From contig NZ_QFOA01000009.1 of NCBI RefSeq assembly GCF_003248505.1, forward strand, positions 21,217 to 85,216: a stretch of DNA of 64,000 nt, read 5' to 3'. The notes under the pieces were generated by a model. That model was given only the letters and a program-made list of their open reading frames with translations, did not search any database and was not told the origin of the DNA. Both the position numbers and the translations under genes were made by a program. Position 1 is the stretch's first letter. The number at the start of each line of letters is the position of its first letter. Below are positions 17,793 through 27,767 of the stretch, one piece after another. This DNA comes from Sphingobium sp. GTDB taxonomy: Bacteria > Pseudomonadota > Alphaproteobacteria > Sphingomonadales > Sphingomonadaceae.

Positions 17793-18392
17793 ATGACCCC
17801 TCCCTGGCTTCTTCCCGCGTTCGTTCTGATCCTTGGCTACCTGCTCGGTTCTATCCCGTTCGGCATCATCCTGACGCGCATCGGCGGCGCAGGCGATCTG
17901 CGCCAGATCGGATCGGGCAATATAGGTGCGACCAATGTGTTGCGCACGGGGCGCAAGGGGCTGGCGGCGGCGACCCTGCTGCTCGACCTGCTGAAAGGGG
18001 CCGTCGCGGTCATCGTCGGTGCATGGCTCATCGACGGGGGCGGGCCGATGGCGGGCGCGATGGCGTTCATCGGCCATTGCTACCCCGTCTGGCTGCGCTT
18101 TGCCGGGGGGAAGGGCGTGGCGACGATGATGGGCGTGGTGTGCGCGCTCCTTTGGCCCGCAGGCATCGTCTTTGCGGTCGTGTGGCTCGGCATGTTGTTC
18201 GCAACGCGCTGGTCCTCGGTCGGCGGCATATCGGCGGCGGTGAGCGCGCCGGTCGCCATGTGGGCATTCGGTCGGATCGATCTGGTTCCCGTCGCCCTGG
18301 CAATGGCGCTCATTCTGCTATGGCGGCATCGTCAGAACATCGCGCGGTTGATGACGGGCACGGAGCCCAAGATCGGGTCTGAAAAGGGGTGA
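17793..18392 (+). CDS. plsY: acyl-phosphate:glycerol-3-phosphate acyltransferase
   Basis: 199 aa. ATG 17793 has GGCGGA five bases upstream and is preferred; ATG 17781 would add four residues. Motifs of PlsY are SIPFGI, GSGNIGATNVLR, and FAGGKGVAT, with about five membrane spans. It acylates glycerol-3-phosphate using acyl-phosphate, the first step of phospholipid assembly. dprA overlaps its stop (GTGA). Confidence 0.93.
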   Translation: MTPPWLLPAFVLILGYLLGSIPFGIILTRIGGAGDLRQIGSGNIGATNVLRTGRKGLAAATLLLDLLKGAVAVIVGAWLIDGGGPMAGAMAFIGHCYPVWLRFAGGKGVATMMGVVCALLWPAGIVFAVVWLGMLFATRWSSVGGISAAVSAPVAMWAFGRIDLVPVALAMALILLWRHRQNIARLMTGTEPKIGSEKG

Positions 18393-19471
18393 GCGAGGGC
18401 GAACGGTTCGACCGCCTGCGCCTCATCCGCTCGCCGCGCATCGGCCCGGTCAGCTACAGGCAATTGCTGGCACGCTTCGGCTCCGCCGGCGAAGCGTTGC
18501 GCGCGATCCCGATGCTGGCGCAGCGCGGCGGTGGACGGGCCAGCGTGGCGGACACAGGCGCAGTCGAGCGGGAGATCGCCGCGAGCAGGGCTTTGGGCGC
18601 GCGTTACCTTTTGATGGGCGACGCGGATTATCCCGTGCTGCTCGACCAGATGGAGGGCGCTCCGCCCGCGCTGATCGTCAAGGGGGATGTCGCGCTGACT
18701 TCGCGGCCCTGCGTGGCTATCGTCGGTGCGCGCAACGCTTCGGCGGCGGCATGCCGCTTCGCCCGCACGCTGGCACAGGATCTGGGTCAACGCGACGCTG
18801 CGGTCGTATCCGGCCTTGCCCGTGGGATCGATACAGAGGCGCATCGCGGGTCGGTTGCGAGCGGCACCGTCGCCATCATCGCCTGTGGGATCGATATCGT
18901 CTTTCCGCCGGAGAACGCGGCGTTGCAGGCTGAAGTCGGCGAACATGGCCTGCTGGTGACGGAACATCCGCCCGGCGTCCAACCGCTCGCCCGGCATTTT
19001 CCCGCCCGAAACCGAATCATCGCCGGGCTTTCGCTGGGCACGGTGGTGGTCGAGGCCGCGCCCAAATCCGGTTCTCTCATCACCGCGCGCCTGGCGGGTG
19101 AGGCGGGGCGGGAAGTGATGGCCGTGCCCGGCTCTCCGCTCGATCCGCGTGCGCAGGGATGCAACGAACTGATCCGGCAGGGCGCGACCCTGGTGCAGAA
19201 CGCAGCGGACGTGATGGAGGCGATTGGCGGCTTCGATCCGCGCATGGTCCGGCAGCAGAGCTTCGGCTTTCTGGGCGAACCCGTTTCGAGCGACGTGACG
19301 CCGTCCGAACGCGCGTCGGTATTGGGTCTGCTCGGTCCCGCGCCGGTCCCGGTGGATGAGGTCATCCGCCTGTCGGGCCTGTCGCCCGCGGTGGTCCAGA
19401 CCGTACTTCTGGAGCTGGAGATGGGCGGCCGGCTGGAGCGTCATGCAGGCGGGCGGATCAGCCTGGTCTAG
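18389..19471 (+). CDS. dprA: DNA-processing protein DprA
   Basis: 360 aa from the GTG overlapping plsY. An N-terminal SAM-like helical region (RLIRSPRIGPVSYRQLL) precedes the Rossmann core: AIVGARNAS, SGLARGIDTEAH, IFPPEN-type DIVFPPEN and PARNRIIAGLS. A C-terminal winged-helix segment (about 300-360) is present. DprA binds single-stranded DNA and loads RecA in natural transformation; in many proteobacteria it is conserved without demonstrated competence. Confidence 0.93.
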   Translation: MSEGERFDRLRLIRSPRIGPVSYRQLLARFGSAGEALRAIPMLAQRGGGRASVADTGAVEREIAASRALGARYLLMGDADYPVLLDQMEGAPPALIVKGDVALTSRPCVAIVGARNASAAACRFARTLAQDLGQRDAAVVSGLARGIDTEAHRGSVASGTVAIIACGIDIVFPPENAALQAEVGEHGLLVTEHPPGVQPLARHFPARNRIIAGLSLGTVVVEAAPKSGSLITARLAGEAGREVMAVPGSPLDPRAQGCNELIRQGATLVQNAADVMEAIGGFDPRMVRQQSFGFLGEPVSSDVTPSERASVLGLLGPAPVPVDEVIRLSGLSPAVVQTVLLELEMGGRLERHAGGRISLV

Positions 19472-19582
19472 AAGCCTCTGGCGCTTGGCGTGCCGCTTGC
19501 CTACATCAGCCCTGGTTGACGGGGGGCGCCGCCGCCCATCACACTCGCGCGTATACGTGAGAGATTTCTAACCGGGGCAGTC

Positions 19583-22147
19583 ATGCAGCTTGTCATCGTC
19601 GAATCGCCGGCCAAGGCGAAGACCATCGAAAAATATCTGGGCGGCGATTTTCACGTCCTTGCCAGCTATGGCCATATCCGCGACCTCCCCGCCAAGGACG
19701 GGTCGGTCGATCCCGATAACGGCTTTTCGATGTCGTGGGAGAATTACGGCGACAAGGGCAGGCAGCTCAAGGCCATCGCCGACGAGGCGAAGAAGGCCGA
19801 CCGCCTGATTCTGGCCACCGACCCTGACCGGGAAGGCGAGGCGATCAGCTGGCATGTGCAGGAGGTGCTGCGTGCCAAGAAGGTGCTGCCGCAGAAGGTC
19901 GACCGCGTCACTTTCAACGCCATCACAAAGCAGGCCGTCACTGAGGCGATGGCGCATCCGCGCGCGCTGGACGAAGATTTGATCGACGCATATCGCGCGC
20001 GCCGCGCTCTCGACTATCTGGTGGGCTTCACGCTTTCGCCCGTCCTCTGGCGCAAGCTGCCGGGCGCCAAGTCGGCGGGGCGCGTGCAGTCGGTTGCGCT
20101 GAGGCTGGTGGTCGAGCGGGAGCGTGAGATCGAAAGTTTCGTGCCCCAGGAATATTGGTCGGTCGCCGCCGAGATGGAGCAGGGCGGGCAGACCTTCACC
20201 GCGCGCCTCATCCGCTGGAAGGGCGAGAAGATCGAACGGCTGACCATCGGCCGCGAAGGCGATGCGATGGCTGCGAAGGCGGATGTCGAAGCCGGGCGTT
20301 TCACCGTCGACCGGGTGGAGACCAAGCCGCTCACGCGTAATCCGCCGCCGCCCTTCACCACCTCGACCCTGCAACAGGAAGCCGCGCGCAAGCTCGGCTT
20401 TTCCGCCAGCCATACGATGCGGATCGCGCAGCAGCTCTACGAGGACGGCGCGATCACCTATATGCGAACCGACGGCGTGCAGATGGACGGCAGCGCCATT
20501 TCTGCCGCGCGCAAGGCGATTGCGGAGCGGTATGACGGCGGCTACCTGCCCGAAAAGCCGCGCCAGTATCAGACGAAGGCGAAGAATGCGCAGGAAGCGC
20601 ACGAAGCGATCCGCCCGACCGAATTCGGTCGCGACAAGGTGGGCGGCGGCGATCATGCGCGCCTCTACGACCTGATCTTCAAGCGGGCGCTGGCCAGCCA
20701 GATGGCTTCGGCGCGCCTGGAGCGCACGACGATCGACCTGGTCGACGGCACGGGACAGCACGCGCTGCGCGCGACCGGGCAGGTGGTGATCTTCCCCGGC
20801 TTCCTCGCGCTGTATGAGGAAGGGCGCGACGACAGCGACGACGACGATTCGAAGCTGTTGCCGCGCATGGGCGAAGGCGATGCCCCCGCCAAGAAGAAGG
20901 TGAGCGCCGAACAGCATTTCACCCAGCCGCCGCCGCGCTATTCGGAAGCGTCGCTGGTCAAGAAGCTGGAGGAACTGGGTATCGGCCGTCCTTCCACCTA
21001 TGCGTCCACGCTTCAGGTGCTCAAAGACCGCGATTATGTCCGCATCGAAAAGAACCGCTTCTTCGCGGAGGAAAGCGGACGGCTGGTCACGGCGTTCCTC
21101 GAACGCTTCTTCGAACGCTATGTCTCGTACGACTTCACGGCGGGGCTGGAGGAGGAACTGGACGACATTTCCGGTGGCCGCGCTCAGTGGCAGGAAGTGC
21201 TCGAAGCCTTCTGGCGCGACTTCAAACCCAAGACCGCCGAAGTCATGGAGCAGAAGCCGTCCGACATTACGGCAGCGCTCGACAAGTTTCTGGAGCCGAT
21301 GCTCTTTCCGCCCCGGGCGGACGGGTCCAACCCGCGCGCCTGCCCGCTGTGCGAGGACGGGCAATTGTCGCTGCGCGGCGGACGGTTCGGCGCGTTCATC
21401 GCCTGCTCCAGCTATCCCGAATGCAAATATACGCGCAAATTCGGGCAGCCGGGTGGCAAGGAAGGCGAGGATACAGGTCCCGAAATGCTGGGACAGCATC
21501 CTGAAACCGGGCAGGATATCGTCAGGAAATCCGGACGCTTCGGGCCCTATATCGAGATGGGCGAGGGCAAGGAAGCGAAACGGGGGTCAATCCCCAAGGA
21601 TTTGCCGGATGGCGAATTGACGCTCGATTGGGCGGTAAAGCTGCTCAGCCTGCCCCGTGAGGTCGGAATGCATCCCGAAACGGGCAAACCCATCGTCGCC
21701 AATATCGGGCGGTTCGGACCTTATTTGTTGCATGACGGCAAATATGGGCGGCTGGCGAACACGGCGGAGATTTTCGAAGTCGGCATGAACAGCGCTGTCG
21801 CCAAGCTGGCCGATGCGGCGAACAAGGGGGGACGCGGATCGTCCGCGCGCGAACCGCTCAAGGTGCTGGGCAAGCACCCGCGCACGGAGGCGGAAATCAA
21901 GCTGATGGCGGGCCGCTATGGCCCTTATGTGACGGACGGCACCACCAACGCGACGCTGCCCAAGACGATCGAGCAGGAGGCGCTGACGCTGGAAGAAGCT
22001 GCTCAACTGATCGACGCGCGGGCGGCGGCGGCTCCGGTCAAGAAAGGCAAAAAGGCACCGGCGAAAAAGGCCGCGCCCAAGAAGGCGGCGGATAAAAAGC
22101 CCGCCGCGAAGAAGGCGCCGGCAAAGAAAAAGGCGGCGGCGGAATAA
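19583..22147 (+). CDS. topA: DNA topoisomerase I
   Basis: 854 aa. The TOPRIM domain is at the N-terminus (VIVESPAKAKTIEKYLG, then DPDREGEAISWH), and the catalytic tyrosine is Y293 in ITYMRTDG. One four-cysteine zinc ribbon (CPLCEDG...CSSYPEC) lies near residue 587, followed by two to three degenerate Topo_C_Rpt copies (GRFGPYI, GRFGPYL, GRYGPYV). The last 40 residues are Lys/Ala/Pro rich, typical of alphaproteobacterial TopA. It relaxes negative supercoils. Its last codons also encode the terminator used by the convergent era gene. Confidence 0.95.
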   Translation: MQLVIVESPAKAKTIEKYLGGDFHVLASYGHIRDLPAKDGSVDPDNGFSMSWENYGDKGRQLKAIADEAKKADRLILATDPDREGEAISWHVQEVLRAKKVLPQKVDRVTFNAITKQAVTEAMAHPRALDEDLIDAYRARRALDYLVGFTLSPVLWRKLPGAKSAGRVQSVALRLVVEREREIESFVPQEYWSVAAEMEQGGQTFTARLIRWKGEKIERLTIGREGDAMAAKADVEAGRFTVDRVETKPLTRNPPPPFTTSTLQQEAARKLGFSASHTMRIAQQLYEDGAITYMRTDGVQMDGSAISAARKAIAERYDGGYLPEKPRQYQTKAKNAQEAHEAIRPTEFGRDKVGGGDHARLYDLIFKRALASQMASARLERTTIDLVDGTGQHALRATGQVVIFPGFLALYEEGRDDSDDDDSKLLPRMGEGDAPAKKKVSAEQHFTQPPPRYSEASLVKKLEELGIGRPSTYASTLQVLKDRDYVRIEKNRFFAEESGRLVTAFLERFFERYVSYDFTAGLEEELDDISGGRAQWQEVLEAFWRDFKPKTAEVMEQKPSDITAALDKFLEPMLFPPRADGSNPRACPLCEDGQLSLRGGRFGAFIACSSYPECKYTRKFGQPGGKEGEDTGPEMLGQHPETGQDIVRKSGRFGPYIEMGEGKEAKRGSIPKDLPDGELTLDWAVKLLSLPREVGMHPETGKPIVANIGRFGPYLLHDGKYGRLANTAEIFEVGMNSAVAKLADAANKGGRGSSAREPLKVLGKHPRTEAEIKLMAGRYGPYVTDGTTNATLPKTIEQEALTLEEAAQLIDARAAAAPVKKGKKAPAKKAAPKKAADKKPAAKKAPAKKKAAAE

Positions 22148-22158
22148 CCGCCGCTGCC
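22123..22158 (-). terminator. intrinsic terminator after era, inside the topA end
   Basis: On the minus strand GGCAGCGGCGG pairs with CCGCCGCCGCC (one mismatch) around a TTATT loop, followed by TTTTTCTTT. The loop is the complement of the topA stop region, and the T-run comes from the Lys codons of the TopA tail. Confidence 0.82.
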
Positions 22159-22163
22159 GGGCC

Positions 22164-23072
22164 TCAATCCACCCAATCCAGGCCGATGTCACGGTAGATG
22201 AAGCGGTCGTCCTCCCAATCTTCCTTCACTTTGACGTGAAGGTAGAGGTGGACTTTGACGCCCAGCAACTGCGACAGTTCGGCCCGCGCTTTCGATCCGA
22301 TTTCCTTGAGACGCTGCCCTCCCTTCCCCAGCACGATGGCGCGTTGGGTCGGGCGAGCAACGAGGATCTGCTGGTGGATTTCCACCGATCCGTCCTCGCG
22401 CTCCTTATACTGCTCGGTATCGACGGCGGCGGCGTAGGGCAGTTCGGCGTGCAACTGATGATAAAGCTGCTCGCGGGTGATCTCCGCCGCCAGCATCCGG
22501 TCGGTGGCGTCGGACACCTGATCTTCGGGGAAATGCCACGGTCCCTGCGGCATCGCGTTCGCGAAGGCCGTCTTGAGTTCGGCAAGCCCGTCGCCGGTCT
22601 GGGCGGAGATGAAGAAAGTTTCCTCGAAACCGACGCGCTCATACAACCTCTGGGTGTGAACCAGCAGCTTCTCCTTGATCGCGATATCGACCTTGTTGAG
22701 CACCAGCCATTTGCGTTCGGGCCGATGGATCAGCGCCTCTACGATGGGCTCCATTTTGGGCCCCAGGCCCGCCTTGCCGTCCACGATCAGCGCAATAAGA
22801 TCCGCCCCCTGCGCGCCGCCCCAGGCCGCCTGCACCATGGCACGATCAAGTCGCCGCCGGGGCGCGAAGATGCCCGGCGTGTCGACCAGTACGATCTGCG
22901 TATCGCCCTCGATGGCGACACCCATGACACGGGTGCGCGTGGTCTGCGCCTTGGGACTGGTGATCGCTACCTTTTGCCCGACCAGTGCGTTCACCAGCGT
23001 GGACTTTCCTGCATTCGGCGCGCCGACGACGGCGATCACGCCACAGCGTTGATCTTGTTCAGAAACGTTCAA
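22164..23072 (-). CDS. era: GTPase Era
   Basis: 302 aa from TTG 23072 with GGAG six bases upstream. P-loop GAPNAGKST, the T-rich switch TTRTRV, DTPG and NKVD give the G domain; the C-terminal KH domain (GKGGQRLKEIGSKAR) binds the 3' end of 16S rRNA. Era aids 30S ribosome assembly. It is the last gene of the lepB-rnc-era set in its usual order. Confidence 0.96.
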   Translation of the reverse strand: MNVSEQDQRCGVIAVVGAPNAGKSTLVNALVGQKVAITSPKAQTTRTRVMGVAIEGDTQIVLVDTPGIFAPRRRLDRAMVQAAWGGAQGADLIALIVDGKAGLGPKMEPIVEALIHRPERKWLVLNKVDIAIKEKLLVHTQRLYERVGFEETFFISAQTGDGLAELKTAFANAMPQGPWHFPEDQVSDATDRMLAAEITREQLYHQLHAELPYAAAVDTEQYKEREDGSVEIHQQILVARPTQRAIVLGKGGQRLKEIGSKARAELSQLLGVKVHLYLHVKVKEDWEDDRFIYRDIGLDWVD

Positions 23073-23151
23073 TTGATGCTCCGTTCGGCACCCCGGTCGA
23101 TTACGGGGGGACGTCGATGTCTAGGGGATTTGCCGGGAAAGCGGAAGCGGC

Positions 23152-23829
23152 TCAACCCGCCAGCTTGTCCAGCAGCGCTTTGGCCGCTGCGGTTTCCGCT
23201 TCCTGTTTCGATGCGCCGGTGGCGCTCGCCTCGCCTGCATTCTTGATCGAGACGGTAACGGTGAAGCGCAGCGAATGCTGCGGCCCTGACCGGTCGGTCA
23301 GGATATATTCCGGCGGCTTGCGCTTGTTGGCCGCGGCCCATTCCTGAAGCGCGGACTTGGGGTGGCGTGGCGCGCTGGTCTGCGTGTCGACGCGGTCGCC
23401 CCAAAGGCGGCGGACGAGCGCGCGCGCTTCCTCCAGTCCTCCCTCCAGATACAGCGCGCCGATGAGCGCCTCCATCACGTCGCCCAGCACATTGTCGCTG
23501 CCCGCCGCGCCATCGTCCCGCGCTTGCTTGCCGAGGATCAGATGCTTGGGCACGCCTACGTCGCGAGCAATTTCCGCGCAGGTTTCGCCGGACACGAGGG
23601 CATTGTAGCGGCGCGACAGCTTGCCTTCCGGCTCGTCGGAAAAGCGGTCATAGACCCATTCCCCGATGAGCAGGCCCAGCACCCGGTCGCCCAGAAATTC
23701 GATCCGCTCATAATTGGCCGGGCTGGCGCTGCCGTGGGTCAGCGCCTGTTCGAAGGCAGCGCGGTCCATGGGTGGACGGCCGATCAGATCTTTCAGCCAT
23801 CCATCGGTGTCCGGCCGGGGAACGCTCAC
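23152..23829 (-). CDS. rnc: ribonuclease III
   Basis: 225 aa from GTG 23829, two bases past the lepB stop; the longer frame would reach back into lepB. The signature ERIEFLGDRVLGL and the later LGDVMEALIGALYLE hold the metal-binding acidic residues; residues about 155-225 form the double-stranded RNA-binding domain (SALQEWAAANKRKPPEY). It cuts rRNA precursors and structured mRNAs. It is coupled to lepB upstream and lies 79 bases before era. Confidence 0.95.
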   Translation of the reverse strand: MSVPRPDTDGWLKDLIGRPPMDRAAFEQALTHGSASPANYERIEFLGDRVLGLLIGEWVYDRFSDEPEGKLSRRYNALVSGETCAEIARDVGVPKHLILGKQARDDGAAGSDNVLGDVMEALIGALYLEGGLEEARALVRRLWGDRVDTQTSAPRHPKSALQEWAAANKRKPPEYILTDRSGPQHSLRFTVTVSIKNAGEASATGASKQEAETAAAKALLDKLAG

Positions 23830-23831
23830 AT

Positions 23832-24656
23832 TCAAAAGCCTTCCCCGATGCGGCTCCACCGTGCAGCGGAAACCCATGTCCAGGGCAGCAGCCAGTTGGC
23901 GCTGCCATCGGTCGAAAAGACGGAAATCAGCGCCTTGCCCACCAGATTCTTTTCAGGAACGAGGCCGATGCCGCCGCCTTCGACCGCGGGAAAGCGGCTG
24001 TCGGCGCTGCGGTCGCGATTGTCGCCCATCATGAAGAGATGGCCTTCGGGCACCAGCACCGTATCGCGATCGTCCGCCGCGCCGTCCGGCACGAGGTCGA
24101 GAACGTTATAGCTTTTCCCCCCAGGCAGCGTCTCGCGATATTGCGGGTAGCGGCACTGGCGCCCGCCGCCGGGCGCGGCCTCCTCGAAATTGGGGCGGTA
24201 GCAGGGGGAGGGCGCGCCTTCCTTGGTCGCGGCGTCCACCATGTTGGGCGTTACCGGGATGACGAAGTCCGCTACCTTCTGCTTGGGGATCGCCTGGCCG
24301 TTCAGATAGACCGTGCCGCCGCGCACCGCGATCATGTCGCCGGGCAAGCCGATCACGCGCTTGATATAGTCGTTCTTCTGATTGGGCGGCGCCTTGAACA
24401 CCACCACGTCGCCACGCTGCGGCGTCGAGGCGAGGATGCGTCCGGGGATCAGCGGCACGCTGAAAGGCAGCGAATAGCGCGAATAGCCGTAGGGCCATTT
24501 CGCAACCAGCAGATAGTCGCCGATCAGCAGCCGCGGCTGCATCGATTCCGACGGGATGTTGAAGGGCGATACGATGAAGCTGCGCAGGATGAAGACGAAC
24601 AACCCCAGCTTGACGAGAAACCAGAGGAAATCCCGTGTTTCGGATTTGGCGGTCAT
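23832..24656 (-). CDS. lepB: signal peptidase I
   Basis: 274 aa. One N-terminal membrane helix (FLVKLGLFVFILRSFI) precedes the serine nucleophile in PSESMQP; the general-base lysine is in DYIKRVIGLPGD and the family box GDNRDRSADSR follows. It removes signal peptides of secreted proteins on the periplasmic face. A two-cysteine insert (SPCYRPNF...GRQCRY) between boxes may form a disulfide. It heads the lepB-rnc-era operon. Confidence 0.95.
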   Translation of the reverse strand: MTAKSETRDFLWFLVKLGLFVFILRSFIVSPFNIPSESMQPRLLIGDYLLVAKWPYGYSRYSLPFSVPLIPGRILASTPQRGDVVVFKAPPNQKNDYIKRVIGLPGDMIAVRGGTVYLNGQAIPKQKVADFVIPVTPNMVDAATKEGAPSPCYRPNFEEAAPGGGRQCRYPQYRETLPGGKSYNVLDLVPDGAADDRDTVLVPEGHLFMMGDNRDRSADSRFPAVEGGGIGLVPEKNLVGKALISVFSTDGSANWLLPWTWVSAARWSRIGEGF

Positions 24657-24836
24657 GGAGGGTGCGTTTCGTCCTTCTAGTCACCCGGAAAAGGGCTCAT
24701 TGCGGCTTTTGCGGCGTCGCTATGCCTGCGTCAAGCATGGCGGAGGGTGCATAATGCGGCCAAGAGGTCTAGGAAGGACAGAATCGACCGGTGCAGCGTC
24801 GATCTCGACCAACGACACGCAAAGGACCCTTTCCGC

Positions 24837-26342
24837 ATGACCAGCCCTGCACTGGCGGCCATCGCCGCGCTTCCCAAGGCCGATCTCAAGTCCATCTTCG
24901 ACACCGACGCAGGCCGGCTCGAAAAAATGGTGCTGACGCAGGGGCCGCTCCGTTTCGACTGGTCCAAGACGCATCTGACCGACGATCTCATGGCGGGATT
25001 CATTTCGCTGGCGCAGGCGCAGGGCTTCGCGCAGCAGCGGGACGCCCTGTTTTCGGGCTTTGCGGTCAACAATACCGAAGGACGTGCAGCCGAACATCCC
25101 GCCGAACGGGGGGAAGGCAATGCCGACAGCGTCGCCCGGGCAAAGGTGCTGCATGGGCGGATGCGCGCGCTGATCGACGCGATCGAGGCGGGCGCGTTGG
25201 GAGACATCCGCCACATCCTGCACATCGGGATCGGGGGATCGGCGCTCGGCCCCAAGCTGATCGTCGATGCGCTGGATGGCGACGGCGTGCGGTATGACGT
25301 TGCCATCGTTTCGAATGTCGATGGCACCGCGCTGGAAAGGGCTATTTCGGATTTCGATCCGCATGCGACGCTGATCGCCGTCGCTTCCAAGACCTTCACG
25401 ACCACCGAAACGATGCTGAACGCGGCGAGTGCGATCAACTGGCTGGTCGAGTCGGGCGTCGACGATCCCTATGGAAAGGTGATCGCGCTGACCGCCGCGC
25501 CTGACAAGGCGATCGAATGGGGTGTGGATGAAACGCGCATCCTGCCATTCTCGGAATCCGTGGGGGGGCGCTATTCCCTCTGGTCGTCCATCGGCTTTCC
25601 GGCGGCGCTGGCGCTCGGGTGGGACGCGTTCGAGAGCCTGCTGGAAGGCGCGGCGGCCATGGACCGCCATTTCCGCCTGTCCGCCCCGCACGAGAATGCG
25701 CCGCTGATCGCCGCTTTCGTCGATCAATATTATACCGGCGTGCTCGGTTGCCAGACGCGCGCGCTGTTCGCTTATGACGAGCGGCTGGCGCTACTACCCT
25801 CCTATCTTCAGCAGTTGGAGATGGAGAGCAATGGCAAGAGCGTGAAGCGCGACGGAACGCCCGTGGACGGGCCTACAGCGCCCATCACCTGGGGCGGCGT
25901 CGGCACCGATGCCCAGCATGCGGTTTTCCAGTTGCTACATCAGGGCACTATCCTGACGCCGGTCGAATTCATCGCGTCTATCGAGCCGGGAAACACGCTC
26001 GACCCCGCGCATCATCGTGCGCTGCTCGTCAATTGCTTCGCGCAGGGCGCGGCGCTGCTGCGAGGTAAGGAGAACGCAGACGATCCGGCGCGCGCCTATC
26101 CTGGCAACCGACCGTCGACCACCATCCTGATGGATGACGTGACGCCCGAGGCGCTGGGGGCACTGATCGCATTCTACGAACATCGCACCTTCGCCAATGC
26201 CGTACTGATGGGAATCAACCCCTTCGACCAGTTTGGGGTCGAGTTGGGCAAGGAAATCGCAAGGTCCATCGAAGCGAACGGACCGACCGGGTTCGATCCG
26301 TCTACCATGGCCCTGATCGATCTGGCCCTGGGCGAAGGCTGA
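24837..26342 (+). CDS. pgi: glucose-6-phosphate isomerase
   Basis: 501 aa from ATG 24837; the 30 upstream codons look non-coding. Family markers are HIGIGGSALGPKL, the sugar-phosphate site SKTFTTTETM, VGGRYSLWSSIGFP and the late GINPFDQFGVELGK. It interconverts glucose-6-phosphate and fructose-6-phosphate. Its length is a little below the 550-residue enteric form but normal for alphaproteobacteria. gor follows after 72 bases. Confidence 0.95.
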   Translation: MTSPALAAIAALPKADLKSIFDTDAGRLEKMVLTQGPLRFDWSKTHLTDDLMAGFISLAQAQGFAQQRDALFSGFAVNNTEGRAAEHPAERGEGNADSVARAKVLHGRMRALIDAIEAGALGDIRHILHIGIGGSALGPKLIVDALDGDGVRYDVAIVSNVDGTALERAISDFDPHATLIAVASKTFTTTETMLNAASAINWLVESGVDDPYGKVIALTAAPDKAIEWGVDETRILPFSESVGGRYSLWSSIGFPAALALGWDAFESLLEGAAAMDRHFRLSAPHENAPLIAAFVDQYYTGVLGCQTRALFAYDERLALLPSYLQQLEMESNGKSVKRDGTPVDGPTAPITWGGVGTDAQHAVFQLLHQGTILTPVEFIASIEPGNTLDPAHHRALLVNCFAQGAALLRGKENADDPARAYPGNRPSTTILMDDVTPEALGALIAFYEHRTFANAVLMGINPFDQFGVELGKEIARSIEANGPTGFDPSTMALIDLALGEG

Positions 26343-26414
26343 CCGGCGCGCACTTCCCGTTTGTAACTCGCCCGCTCACTCGCCATATCCGCCCGACACA
26401 AGCGGAGGCCTTCT

Positions 26415-27761
26415 ATGAGCGAGTTCGACTACGACCTTTTCGTCATCGGTGCGGGGTCCGGCGGGGTGCGCGCGTCGCGCGTCGCGGCGGCGCATGGCGC
26501 AAAGGTCGCGGTGGCGGAGGAATATCGTGTCGGTGGCACCTGCGTCATCCGAGGCTGCGTTCCCAAGAAACTGCTTATCTATGGCGCGCACTTTGCCGAG
26601 GATTTGAAGGATGCGCGCCGCTTCGGTTGGAATGTGCCCGATTGCGGGTTCGAATGGACGACGCTGCGCGACAATGTGCTGGCTGATGTCGACCGGCTCG
26701 AAGGACTGTATGGCAATACGCTTTCCAGCCACAAGGTCGAGCTTATCAAGGACCGCGCCACCATCACCGGACCCCATGGTGTGAAGCTATCGAGCGGGCG
26801 GGAAGTGACGGCCAAGGTCATTCTCGTTGCAACCGGGGCCTGGCCCGTGGTGCCGGAAGTGGACGGCGCCGAGCATGGCATTACCTCCAACGAGGTGTTC
26901 CATCTCGATCAATGCCCCAGCCGCATCGTCATCGTGGGTGGTGGCTACATCGCCAATGAATTTGCCGGTATCTTCCACCAGTTCGGTGCGCATGTGACGA
27001 TGGTCAATCGCGGCAGCGACCTGCTGCGGGGATATGATACGCAAATCCGCGACCGGCTGCTTCAGATTTCCATGACCAAGGGCATCAATTTCCGTTTCAA
27101 CGCGAAGATGGAGCGCATCGAAAAGAATGAGGACGGCACGCTATGCGTCCGGTTCGAAAGCGGCGATCCGGTCGCGGCTGACGTGGTCCTGTTCGCCACC
27201 GGACGCAGGCCCCATTCCGATGGGCTCGGGCTGGAAAACGCGGGAGTCGAAGTCGACGACAAGGGTGCGATCAAGGTCGACGATTACAGCCGCACGACAT
27301 GCGAAAGCATCTACGCGGTCGGCGACGTGACGGACCGGTTGCAATTGACGCCGGTAGCCATTCGTGAGGGCCATGCCTTTGCCGATACTGTATTCGGCGA
27401 CAACCCGCGCAAGGTGGATTACAATTGCGTTCCCTCCGCCGTGTTCAGCCACCCGCCGCTAGCCGCCGTCGGGCTGACGGAAGCGGAGGCGAAGAACAAA
27501 TATGGGACGGTAAAGGTCTACACGTCCGATTTCCGACCGATGAAAAACGTGCTGGCCAACCGCGATGAGCGGGCGCTCTACAAGATGATCGTGGACGCCA
27601 CGAACAACAAGGTCGTTGGGCTGCACATGATCGGCCCGGATGCTCCGGAAATCCTTCAGGCTGCCGCTGTTGCCGTGAAGGCGGGACTTACCAAGCAGGA
27701 TTTCGACGACACAATGGCGCTGCATCCCAGCATGGCGGAGGAATTGGTGCTCCTCAAATAA
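26415..27761 (+). CDS. gor: glutathione-disulfide reductase
   Basis: 448 aa, with GGAGG before the ATG. FAD motif GAGSGGVRAS, redox pair C43/C48 in CVIRGC, NADPH fold VGGGYIANEF with following Arg-rich NRGSDLLRGYD, FAD motif 2 YAVGDVT, and the C-terminal HPSMAEE His-Glu pair. It keeps glutathione reduced with NADPH. It lies tail to tail with the UspA gene, six bases apart. Confidence 0.93.
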   Translation: MSEFDYDLFVIGAGSGGVRASRVAAAHGAKVAVAEEYRVGGTCVIRGCVPKKLLIYGAHFAEDLKDARRFGWNVPDCGFEWTTLRDNVLADVDRLEGLYGNTLSSHKVELIKDRATITGPHGVKLSSGREVTAKVILVATGAWPVVPEVDGAEHGITSNEVFHLDQCPSRIVIVGGGYIANEFAGIFHQFGAHVTMVNRGSDLLRGYDTQIRDRLLQISMTKGINFRFNAKMERIEKNEDGTLCVRFESGDPVAADVVLFATGRRPHSDGLGLENAGVEVDDKGAIKVDDYSRTTCESIYAVGDVTDRLQLTPVAIREGHAFADTVFGDNPRKVDYNCVPSAVFSHPPLAAVGLTEAEAKNKYGTVKVYTSDFRPMKNVLANRDERALYKMIVDATNNKVVGLHMIGPDAPEILQAAAVAVKAGLTKQDFDDTMALHPSMAEELVLLK

Positions 27762-27767
27762 AGCGGT

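Noticed and set aside
19568..21499. 643-codon open frame antisense to topA
   Set aside because: No motif, and the plus strand encodes a complete topoisomerase I.
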